Below, in pieces: positions 33,801-40,367 of a stretch of DNA of 40,788 bases; the stretch's first letter is position 1, and the number at the start of each line of letters is the position of its first letter. The translations under genes were made by a program, and so were the position numbers. The notes beneath the pieces were generated by a model that saw only the letters and a program-made list of their open reading frames with translations, did not search any database and was not told where the DNA came from. Source of the stretch: Streptomyces sp. CT34. GTDB taxonomy: Bacteria > Actinomycetota > Actinomycetes > Streptomycetales > Streptomycetaceae. The DNA is taken from positions 695,923 to 736,710 of the forward strand of contig NZ_KN708638.1 in NCBI RefSeq assembly GCF_000805335.1, given 5' to 3'.

Positions 33801-34136
33801 GTGCGCGTCCACGACGGCTTCCAGCGCGGACTCCAGCCGGTCGACGTCCCATGCCCCTTCGATCTCGTGGTAGACGTGGCTGGCCACGTCGCCGATCTCG
33901 AAGATGCCGCTGCGGCCCAGCAGATAGGCGCGCTGCAAGGGGGTGAGGGGGAAGCCCGGGCCGTGCCGCTCCTCCTCGGCGAGGTGGGCGATCAGCTCCT
34001 GCTTCACGCTCTTGATGCGGGCGATGAACTGGGGGTCCATGCGCTCGCGGCCACCTTGGAGCCGCAGGTCGTTGCCGGACAGCGAGACGGATAAGCCGCG
34101 GCTTTCTATCTCGCGCAGCACTTCGCGGTAGCTCAT
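30816..34136 (-). CDS. NRPS: TubC docking-Cy-A(Cys)-PCP
   Basis: Single-module peptide synthetase of 1106 residues. Residues 1-52 match the TubC-type N-terminal docking domain (LREIESRGLSVSLSGNDLRL). Residues about 60-490 are a heterocyclization domain, not ordinary condensation: FPLTPLQRAYLLGR, DGLVMDGIS (D192, D197, S200; the DxxxxDxxS signature) and SQTPQVW. The A domain (about 515-1010) has YTSGTTGEPKG; its ten specificity residues read D711 L712 W715 N754 M781 S783 L807 I815 W816 K1000, close to the cysteine code DLYNLSLIWK. The PCP serine is S1063 in LGGDSI. Expected chemistry is condensation of a donor with cysteine and cyclization to a thiazoline. No thioesterase or oxidase domain is present. 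ATG 34136 overlaps the upstream stop as ATGA. Confidence 0.93.
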   Translation of the reverse strand: MSYREVLREIESRGLSVSLSGNDLRLQGGRERMDPQFIARIKSVKQELIAHLAEEERHGPGFPLTPLQRAYLLGRSGIFEIGDVASHVYHEIEGAWDVDRLESALEAVVDAHSALRSRFVGDDRQVTEFRQYRPRIPRLDLRGETPEEQQRIRRDLRAERSHRVLAADHMPLIAAEVTLLADDRMVLHVSHDGLVMDGISMFLFFREWWRRYREGAGEEAPEELSYEEYVAALAAGRDRAPARRSRDYWLSRIDDLPPHPDLPLRTSPAALTRTRFSQRAVRLGEQEWTALKERAAFAGLTPSALLLAAYAETLATWGAGPRFTLNTTVANRPPVHPRIFQAIGNFSDTLLVEAEVDRGRSFEERARALQTRLRRDLDHRHFSGSDVMQELARRRGGVAGARMPFTFNSALGLVGGEADGSALELFGPEVFTVSQTPQVWLNAFAMEQHGGLVVQLDGVDELFPDGLLDDLAHGYRTLLGILVDEAAWQRNTFDLLPAAQRERRREANDTATPLPEEMLGDAFAAQAERTPDAPALITSDRRIGYGELLRRAAAAARWLRAGGVGRDELVGLVMHRGPEQIVGILATVLAGGAYLPVDASLPAERQKYMLRDGRVRRVLTNTDWQDPDGEREVLRLDVIRPADTAADLPQRLPGSAPDDLAYVLYTSGTTGEPKGVMVSHRSVANVVADCHKRFGIAPRDRFFAISAFNFDLSVWDVFGALSVGAALVMPDRDKAVDPAHWLELCRSAGVTVWNSVPAIVSLMHDQAVADATTPPALRLVMMSGDRIPPALPDALRRLKPDLDVISLGGPTETTIWNILHPVAPEEDGSESIPYGRPNANNRAYVLDRDGLDCPDWVTGEICAAGTGLARGYWGDSRRTAERFVHDVRRGERLYRTGDLGRYLPSGDIAILGRSDFQIKVNGYRIEAGEVETRLVALDAIAKAVVAGRPGARGDRLVAHLVPAGEARPAVAELREALRRDLPDYMVPTAVVWHEHLPLTKNGKVDRARLADLAVEETTPAADAPSGGEPTTDTEKALVDIWSRVLRGTRVGLDDSLGALGGDSIAAARILTAVRKRFGVTIPLDVFADMDTVRAMAAALTTGEEAP

Positions 34137-36409
34137 CGGTCCTCCACTTCGGCGAGGGCGGCCAGTGCGGCGTCCTCGGCGCGCTCCTCGATCGTCGCGG
34201 CGAGCGTGCCGACGTCCTGGCTGCCGAGGAGTTCCTCGACGCTGATGTCCACGTCGAGGGCGTCGAGGATCTGGTACTGGAGGGTGACGGCCTGGAGCGA
34301 ACTGGTGCCCAACTGGGTGAGGTTGCGGTCGCAGACCCCTTCGTCGTCGGGGAGTTGGAGCACGGTGCGCACCAGGCCGCTCAGCCACGGCACGAGCTGT
34401 GGGCCGGCGTGGGCGGGGCGGGGTGCGGGCGCCGCGGTGGGCCGGAAGAACACCGCGTCGGCGAGGCCGATCCGGCTGCCGGGGGCGACGAGTTCGACGG
34501 TCTGCGGCCAGACGGCCGGCTCCGGCAGGCCGAGGGCTTCGGCGAGCCGGGTGGCGAAGCGGGGCATGACGGGGGCGGCGGCGTGGGCGAGGAGGCGGGC
34601 CGCGGCCAGTTCCAGGGCGATGGCGGTGCGGGCCTCGTTCTCCCATCCGGGGGTCTCGGCGACCAGGGCTTCCTGGCGGGTGAAGCGGACGGTGTCGGTG
34701 ACGATGCCGTCCAGTTCGGCGGCTGCCTGGTTGAGGGAGAAGGCGTCGGAGCTGAGGGCGCCGGTGACGGCGGCGAGCCGGGCGCCGAGCCGGCCGAGGA
34801 AGGCGGAGTGCTCCGGGGTCCAGTTCCCGGCGTCGGGGGCGGTGCCGTCGTGGCGCTTGGCGACCCGGGCGCCGAGGTCGTTCAGCCAGTCCTGCCAGGT
34901 CCCGATGAGGGTGTCGTTGAGGGTGGTCTCGTAGGCGGCGCGCTGGAAGTTGGTCCGGGTGCCTTCGGGGCGGGTGGCGGCCAGGAAGTAGCGCACCGCG
35001 TCGACGGAGTCGGGGCCGAGGATCTCCTTGCCCCAGATCGCGTGGCGCCGGCTGGTGGAGAACTTGCTGCCTTCGAGGAGGTAGAACTCGTTGACGTGGT
35101 AGTCGATGTCGGGGGTCCAGTCGGGGAACGCGAGCCGGTACAGGGCCGGGTAGAGCACCGAGTGGTAGAAGCTGTTGTCGTAGCCGAAGAAGTGGACGAT
35201 CTTCCAGTCCTGGTCCGGTGCGGCGGCCTGCCAGTCCTCGCCCAGACGGGCGCCGAGTGACTGGATGCCGTGCAGGAAGCCGTAGGACATCTCCGGCCAC
35301 ACCCAGATGACCTGGCCGTCGACGTCCGTCTCGGCCGGGGGGACGCCCCAGCCGGCGGGGTGGCTGACGGGGATGTCCAGGGCCGGGCGGCTGAACAGGC
35401 GGTCGGCGAGCTCCCGCAGCCGGGCCGGGACGCGGCCGAGGTGGTGGTGGGCGGCGATGTCGTCGCGGAGGGTGTGCAGCGGCAGGGTCCAGCGGGCCAG
35501 GGGGGCGCGGCGGGGCGCGGCCGCCGAGTGGGCGGAGACCGGTTCGGCGAGGTCGGTGACGGTGTTGGGCTCGCCGCACTCCTCGCAGATGTTGCCGCTG
35601 GTGCCCGAACCGCAGCCGGGGCAGCCGCCCCTGACGTCCACCTCGTAGAGGTACTGGCCGCTCTCCGCGTCGAAGAGGGCGTCCGCCTCGGTGGCCCGTA
35701 CGGTGCCGGAGGAGACCACGCGGGAGAAGTAGTCCCGCAGGCCGGGGCGGTAGGTCGGGTCGTTGTTGGTGACGGTGTACTGGTCGGGGGTGATGTCCAT
35801 CAGCGCGAGCGTCGCTGCGATCTCGGCGCTGTAGTGGGCGGCGGTCTCGGCCGGTTCGCGGCCCTCGGCCGCGGCGGCGGCCGGGACGTAGCTCTGGTAG
35901 TCGTCGCTGCCGGTCAGGTGCCAGGCGGCGGTGCCGTTCATCCGCTGGTGGCGGACGAAGGCGTCGGCACCGAGGTAGGGGCCGGAGAGGTGGCCGAGGT
36001 GCAGGTCGCCGTTGGGGGTGGGCGGGGTGGAGAAGACGAAGACGGGGCGGTTGCCGAAGGTCTTGCGCCCGGTGTCCCGTGCGGAGACCAGGGCCCGCCC
36101 GGCGTCCCGCCAGTACTGGGTGAGGAAGATCAGGTCCTCCTCGCCGGTGTTCTCCAGGACGTGGGACTCGAAGGGCTCGAAGAGCGCCACGGTGCCGGGG
36201 GCGGCAGGGTGGCGGTGTCCGTCGATGCGGAACTCGCCGCGGCCGGCGACGATCACGAACATCTCGGTCTCGTCGTGCTGGTGGCTGTCGGAGGCCCGGC
36301 CCGGGGCCACCCGGCCCCAGCCGGCGCCGGTGCCCAGGCCCTCGATGCTGCTCATGTCGATGCCGAACGCCTCGGAGAGGGCCGTGCTGTCGTAGGTGTT
36401 GATGATCAC
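34133..36409 (-). CDS. Hydrazine synthetase: cupin-MetRS-like protein with C-terminal carrier domain
   Basis: 758-residue fusion. Residues 1-110 are a cupin with metal ligands H43, H45, E49 and H83. Residues about 118-650 are a methionyl-tRNA synthetase-like body: PTPNGDLHLGH (HIGH-type site, 137-140), a four-cysteine zinc knuckle (C263, C266, C275, C278) and KFSTS (449-453) in place of KMSKS. Residues about 670-745 are a carrier domain with TSSLQAV (Ser704). Cupin-MetRS didomain enzymes (Spb40, Tri28, PyrN) use ATP to esterify an amino acid onto an N-hydroxylated lysine and rearrange it to an N-N bond. The neighbouring N-hydroxylase and DAO-type oxidase are the expected partners. The fused carrier domain is not part of the didomain enzymes as I remember them. 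GTG 36409 overlaps the oxidase stop as GTGA. Confidence 0.9.
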   Translation of the reverse strand: MIINTYDSTALSEAFGIDMSSIEGLGTGAGWGRVAPGRASDSHQHDETEMFVIVAGRGEFRIDGHRHPAAPGTVALFEPFESHVLENTGEEDLIFLTQYWRDAGRALVSARDTGRKTFGNRPVFVFSTPPTPNGDLHLGHLSGPYLGADAFVRHQRMNGTAAWHLTGSDDYQSYVPAAAAAEGREPAETAAHYSAEIAATLALMDITPDQYTVTNNDPTYRPGLRDYFSRVVSSGTVRATEADALFDAESGQYLYEVDVRGGCPGCGSGTSGNICEECGEPNTVTDLAEPVSAHSAAAPRRAPLARWTLPLHTLRDDIAAHHHLGRVPARLRELADRLFSRPALDIPVSHPAGWGVPPAETDVDGQVIWVWPEMSYGFLHGIQSLGARLGEDWQAAAPDQDWKIVHFFGYDNSFYHSVLYPALYRLAFPDWTPDIDYHVNEFYLLEGSKFSTSRRHAIWGKEILGPDSVDAVRYFLAATRPEGTRTNFQRAAYETTLNDTLIGTWQDWLNDLGARVAKRHDGTAPDAGNWTPEHSAFLGRLGARLAAVTGALSSDAFSLNQAAAELDGIVTDTVRFTRQEALVAETPGWENEARTAIALELAAARLLAHAAAPVMPRFATRLAEALGLPEPAVWPQTVELVAPGSRIGLADAVFFRPTAAPAPRPAHAGPQLVPWLSGLVRTVLQLPDDEGVCDRNLTQLGTSSLQAVTLQYQILDALDVDISVEELLGSQDVGTLAATIEERAEDAALAALAEVEDR

Positions 36410-37476
36410 GCCGCGTCCTTTCGCTGGGACGGAAGGGGGAGGAGATCCACGGCCGCCGCGGCCATGGCCGGGGCGAGCCGGTATCCGGAACCGTTGGCGG
36501 CACCGGCGAAGACCACCCGCCGGTCCTCGGTGACCGCGCGGATCAGCGGTTCGTGGTCGGGTCCGTAGGCGTCGCAGAAGACCCGGCCGGAGGCGCAGTG
36601 CCCGACCAGTTGGGGGGCGTAGCGGCGGAGCGTGGCGAGCGCCGCGTCCCGGTCGGCGGGGGTCAGGGCGGCGGGGACGGTGTCGGGGTCGACGTCCCAC
36701 TCCTGGCAGGTGTAGCTGAACAGCCAGTGGCCGCGCTCGTGGTACGGCAGCAGGAAGGCGTCCTCTTCCTGGAAGACGATGGCACGGTCGTCGGGGCCCG
36801 GCGGCACTTCGATGTGCAGGGCCACCACCTTCTTCACCCGGGCGCCGAGCGGGGCGAGGAGGTCGCGCCAGGCCGGGGCGGCGAGCCAGGGGCCGGGGGC
36901 GAGGACGGTGTGCCCGGCGACGAGGGTGTCGCCGGTGCCGAGGGCCAGGCGGACGCCGTCCGCCTCGGGGGTCACCGCGGTGACCTCGACCCCTTCGCGG
37001 AACTCCGCGGCGCGGCGCAGGTCGCGGGCGAGGAGCTGGGTCAGCGTGTGGACGTCCGCGTACTGGCAGCCGTCGCCTTCCCAGGCAGCCATGCCCTCGG
37101 GTAACTGCCGGACGGCCGCGGGCAGTTCGGTGGCGGGCCGCAGCTTGGCCTCGGGCAGATAGGCGCGCAGCAGCCGTATGCGGTCCGGTTCGGGGGCGAG
37201 GACGGTCATCGGCAGGCGGTGGATGGGGACTTCGGGGCGGGCCGCCCGGAGGTCGGCGTACCACCGCTGGCTGTACGCCGCCATGCGGCGGACCCGCGGC
37301 GAGGCGCCGCGCGGGAAGTGCAGGCCGGCCGAGCGCCGGGTGGCGCCGCTGCCGATCGCGTCCCGCTCGACCAGGACCACGTCGGCCTCCGGGGCGCGGG
37401 CGAGGATCTCGCGGGTGATCTGGCAGCCGAGCACGCCGGCCCCGATCACCGCGTAGTCGGTGCGCCGGGTCGCCAT
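36406..37476 (-). CDS. FAD-dependent amine oxidase (DAO fold), hydrazine cassette
   Basis: Flavoprotein of 356 residues of the glycine oxidase/D-amino acid oxidase type. The Rossmann motif is VIGAGVLGCQI (GxGxxG at 12-17), followed by VVLVERDAIGSGATRRSAG; the C-terminal part has FAGAANGSGYRLAPAMA, where flavin contacts are made. In the s56-p1 and triacsin pathways the corresponding enzyme (Spb39, Tri27) oxidatively cleaves the lysine-derived hydrazine to free hydrazinoacetic acid and aminoadipate semialdehyde. Being sandwiched between the N-hydroxylase (one-base overlap, TGATG) and the cupin-MetRS gene (four-base overlap) strongly supports the same role here. The frame is open much further upstream but overlaps the N-hydroxylase there, so ATG 37476 is used. 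Confidence 0.9.
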   Translation of the reverse strand: MATRRTDYAVIGAGVLGCQITREILARAPEADVVLVERDAIGSGATRRSAGLHFPRGASPRVRRMAAYSQRWYADLRAARPEVPIHRLPMTVLAPEPDRIRLLRAYLPEAKLRPATELPAAVRQLPEGMAAWEGDGCQYADVHTLTQLLARDLRRAAEFREGVEVTAVTPEADGVRLALGTGDTLVAGHTVLAPGPWLAAPAWRDLLAPLGARVKKVVALHIEVPPGPDDRAIVFQEEDAFLLPYHERGHWLFSYTCQEWDVDPDTVPAALTPADRDAALATLRRYAPQLVGHCASGRVFCDAYGPDHEPLIRAVTEDRRVVFAGAANGSGYRLAPAMAAAAVDLLPLPSQRKDAA

Positions 37477-38795
37477 CACACCCCCCACGGCACGTTGACG
37501 CGGGGCTTGGTCCCCCACTCGATGAAGGACGCGAGCTGGTCGACGCTGCGGGCGCCGCGGAGCCGGTCGGCGATGCGCTGGCTGCGCCAGGCGTTCAGGC
37601 TGAGGTTGGGGTCGGCCAGGCCGCGTTGGGCGCGGGCCGCGTTCTGCACGAAGATGTTGCGGTCGGCCGGGCCGTCCCAGCGCACCGCGAAGTCCTCGTC
37701 GATGCGCAGTTCGTCGCCGTCGCGCTCCAGGCGGTCCGCGATCGGGGCGAGGAAGTCCATGGCGGCGGGCCGGAATCCGGTGGCCCAGACGATGACGTCG
37801 GTGTCGAGGTGCTCCAGGGAATCGGGCTCGTCGTTGTGGCGGACGCCGATGTCCCAGCCGCCGGCCGATCCGGCCTCGACCCCGGTCACCTCGCGGTTGG
37901 CGTACAGCTCGACGAGGTCGGGGTTGCCGTCCACGAAGCGGTGGAGGTAGATCCGCTGGTAGATCTCGCGCAGCGTGGACTCGGAGATGCCGTCGCTGCT
38001 GAGGACGTGCCGGTCGTTGAACGCGGCCCGCGCCTCGGGGCTCAGCCGGTAGAAGTAGTCGGAGTGGGAGGGCATGTAGAAGTCGTTGGTGAACGGCGAG
38101 TCGTCTATCGGGAAGAAGTTGCGGCGCCGGGATATCCATGTGACGCGGCGCGGCAGTTCGGCTCCCGGGCGCGAGATCAGGTCCGAGAACGCCTCGGCGC
38201 CGGACTGTCCGCCGCCGACCACGACGACGCGTTTGCCGCCGAGGTCCTTGGCGGCGTGCACGAAGTCGTTGACGTGGAACTGGGTGGCGCCGAGGTGGTC
38301 ACGGCCCTGGGGCGGGACCCAGGACTGGTTGCCGATGCCGATGACGACATTGTCGGCGGTGACGGTGCGCTGGTCGGTGCGGACGGTGAAGACGTCGTGG
38401 AAGCCGATCTCCTGGACCGTCTCACCGAAGACGATGTTCTTGTTGCGGCGGCTGGCCCAGGCGAGGTAGTTGCGGAACTCCAGCCGCGGCACGTCGTCGA
38501 ACTGGGCGTTGAGGAAGTGGTAGACCCGCCCCTGGTCGTGCAGGTAGGCCAGGAACGAGAACGGGGACGTGGGGTCGGAGAGACTGACCAGGTCCTTGAA
38601 CATGGAGACCTGGAGGGTGGTCCCGGGTATCTGCTGGCCGTCGTGCCAGCCGAAGGACTCCTTGCGGTCGATGAAGAGGTTGTCCACCTCCGGGTAGCCG
38701 TGCAGCAGTGACGCCAGACTCAGGTTCGCCGGTCCCACGCCGACTCCCACGCAGCGGTAATGCGCGGTGCCGGGACTGGTTTGCTCGTGCCCCAT
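37476..38795 (-). CDS. Lysine/ornithine-type N-monooxygenase
   Basis: FAD- and NADPH-dependent N-hydroxylase of 439 residues, of the IucD/SidA/PvdA family. The FAD site is CVGVGVGPANLSLASLL (residues 15-31); the NADPH site is VVVVGGGQSGAEAFSDLI (190-207); ATGFRPAAMDFL in the C-terminal third is the third family motif. Family members hydroxylate the side-chain amine of lysine, ornithine or small diamines, usually for siderophores. Here no hydroxamate synthetase follows; instead the gene leads the hydrazine cassette, so N6-hydroxylysine for N-N bond formation is the likely product. ATG 38795 with GAAGGAGAGG ahead is the start; the longer open frame upstream is low-quality sequence. Confidence 0.92.
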   Translation of the reverse strand: MGHEQTSPGTAHYRCVGVGVGPANLSLASLLHGYPEVDNLFIDRKESFGWHDGQQIPGTTLQVSMFKDLVSLSDPTSPFSFLAYLHDQGRVYHFLNAQFDDVPRLEFRNYLAWASRRNKNIVFGETVQEIGFHDVFTVRTDQRTVTADNVVIGIGNQSWVPPQGRDHLGATQFHVNDFVHAAKDLGGKRVVVVGGGQSGAEAFSDLISRPGAELPRRVTWISRRRNFFPIDDSPFTNDFYMPSHSDYFYRLSPEARAAFNDRHVLSSDGISESTLREIYQRIYLHRFVDGNPDLVELYANREVTGVEAGSAGGWDIGVRHNDEPDSLEHLDTDVIVWATGFRPAAMDFLAPIADRLERDGDELRIDEDFAVRWDGPADRNIFVQNAARAQRGLADPNLSLNAWRSQRIADRLRGARSVDQLASFIEWGTKPRVNVPWGV

Positions 38796-39104
38796 TGTTC
38801 GGACCTCTCCTTCGGGCGGTGCCGGCGGTCGCCGGCTCGGGTCGTGCCGGATAGGGGATGCGCAGGGGAAAGTACGGAGGTGCGGTGGTCGGGCCGTTGA
38901 GCGGGCGGCCGGCCGGGCGGGATCGCCGCCGGCCGTCGCGCGAGCCGGCCGCCGGTTCCCCGCAGGGGGCGGCCCGCTCGGTGTCGCGGCGGCCGTGCCG
39001 GTGGTCACCGGGCAGCCGGCACGGTGTCGTGGACGGTGCGGTGGCCAGGGTCTGTCAGGCGGGTCGGGCCGTGGTCTGTCCGATGGGTCAGGGTCGGAAA
39101 GGCC
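38796..39104. other. Intergenic stretch between P450 and N-hydroxylase genes
   Basis: About 300 bases without a gene. It is the only sizeable gap inside the cluster downstream of the P450 and most likely holds the promoter of the eight-gene run that starts with the N-hydroxylase. A palindrome GCCGGCG-GT-CGCCGGC lies at 38821-38836, in what would be the leader. No clear -35/-10 pair can be asserted. Confidence 0.45.
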
Positions 39105-40235
39105 CTAGAGCACCGGGATGCGGGCGTTGGCGAGCGGACGGTAGGCCGGCTCGGCGGGGAGCCTGGCCAAGTCGGCGCCGGCGGCGAGCAGTTCGGTCAG
39201 GACGGCGGCTGCCACGGTGACGGCCAGGGACTCCCCCGGACAGCGGTGGGCGGCGGCGCCGAACGTGAAGACGGCGGGGTCCGGCCGGCCGGGCCGGAAG
39301 GCGTGCGGGTCCGGGTTGGCCGCCGGGTCGCGGTTGGCGGCGGCGAGCACCACCAGCACCTGCTCGCCCGGTGCGATCTCGGCGCCGCCGTGGCGGAGGG
39401 CTCCGGCGGCGAAACGGCGGGTGTTCTGGACCGGTGCGTCGTGCCGTGCGACCTCGCGGACCAGCGCTTCGGCCGCGGCGCGGGTGGGTGCCTGGGCTCC
39501 GCGGGCCAGCGCCAGCAGGGAGTTGCCGATCAGTCCGGCGGTGGCGTCGAACGTCTGGGACAGGAAGCCGACCGCGTTGGCCAGCAGGGCCGCCGTACGG
39601 GGCCAGGCGGCGCGCCGCGCGGCCCGCACCAGCTCGGCGAGGAGCCCGGTGCCGTCCTCGCCCTTCTCGATGCCAGGGCCGAGCAGTTCCCGGAGCCGGG
39701 CGGCGGCCCGGGACGCCGCCCGGTACTGCTCCGGGCCGGCCGAGGCGGGGATGCACTGGACGAAGTCGCCCGTCAGCCGGGCGGCTTCGGCGTCCAGTCC
39801 CCGGTCCAGTCCGCACAGCGCCGCCACGACGCGGGCCGGGACGGCGAACATCAGCTCCTCGTACGGCGGTTGGCCGCCGGCCGCCAGGCACTCACGGGTG
39901 CGTTCGGCGGCGAGGCCGGCGGTGTGCGCCGGGTCGAGGTGGCCCAGCGCATCGACGACCACGGACTTCAGGTGCTGCTGGAGCGGGCCGTCGGTCATCC
40001 GCACCAGGTCGCCGAAGACCTCGCCGGCCGGGGTTCCGACGATCCCGCCGGGCACCGGTTCGACCGCCGGGCGCACCCGCAGGCAGTCGGCGGTCAGCAC
40101 GGCCCGCACCGCCGCCGCGTCGCACGCCACCCAGGCGCCCAGGACCGCGTCGAAGGCCAGCGGACGCTCGGCCACGAGCGTCGCGTAGTAGGGGTACGGG
40201 TCCGGCAGTCGGACCGCGTCTATCACTGTGGTCAC
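39105..40235 (-). CDS. Cytochrome P450 with altered I-helix
   Basis: Soluble bacterial-type P450 of 376 residues, short but complete. The heme loop is FGAAAHRCPG (residues 325-334, ligand Cys332) and the K-helix ExxR is E261-R264 in EVAR. The I-helix region reads FLSQTFDATAG; aligned with the usual AGxxTT segment, the first conserved threonine, needed for proton delivery to iron-bound oxygen, is Ala230, although Asp229 and Thr231 remain. Such changes occur in P450s with unusual reactions. Its substrate is presumably a cluster intermediate. GTG 40235 is preceded by AAGGAG at seven bases. It is followed by a 309-base gap, so it may end its own transcript together with the dehydrogenase upstream. 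Confidence 0.9.
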   Translation of the reverse strand: MTTVIDAVRLPDPYPYYATLVAERPLAFDAVLGAWVACDAAAVRAVLTADCLRVRPAVEPVPGGIVGTPAGEVFGDLVRMTDGPLQQHLKSVVVDALGHLDPAHTAGLAAERTRECLAAGGQPPYEELMFAVPARVVAALCGLDRGLDAEAARLTGDFVQCIPASAGPEQYRAASRAAARLRELLGPGIEKGEDGTGLLAELVRAARRAAWPRTAALLANAVGFLSQTFDATAGLIGNSLLALARGAQAPTRAAAEALVREVARHDAPVQNTRRFAAGALRHGGAEIAPGEQVLVVLAAANRDPAANPDPHAFRPGRPDPAVFTFGAAAHRCPGESLAVTVAAAVLTELLAAGADLARLPAEPAYRPLANARIPVL

Positions 40236-40272
40236 CCGGGGGCTCCTTGCTCGGTGGAACGGTCGAACGGTG

Positions 40273-40344
40273 AAACGGTGGTCGTGGGGAAAACGGTGGT
40301 CGTGGAGGGAGGTGCCGTGGTGGTGGGGAAAGGTGCCATGGTGG
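40273..40344. repeat. Short direct repeats between dehydrogenase and P450 genes
   Basis: AAACGGTGGTCGTGG occurs at 40273-40287 and 40291-40305. A second pair, AGGTGCCGTGGTGG at 40310-40323 and AGGTGCCATGGTGG at 40331-40344, differs at one base. The array fills most of the 132-base intergenic gap. Confidence 0.7.
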
Positions 40345-40367
40345 GGCGGAGGCCGGTGGCGGCTCCG

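Noticed and set aside
31152..34094. Forward open frame of 980 codons opposite the NRPS
   Set aside because: It is an antisense shadow; the NRPS domain series is complete and uninterrupted on the minus strand.
34133..36409. Ordinary methionyl-tRNA synthetase
   Set aside because: The N-terminal cupin, KFSTS in place of KMSKS, the C-terminal carrier domain and the operon setting do not fit a translation enzyme.
37476..38795. Siderophore biosynthesis as explanation for the N-hydroxylase and Cy-NRPS
   Set aside because: No hydroxamate acyltransferase, salicylate synthase or iron-transport gene is seen, and the hydroxylase is embedded with cupin-MetRS and DAO genes that define hydrazine formation.
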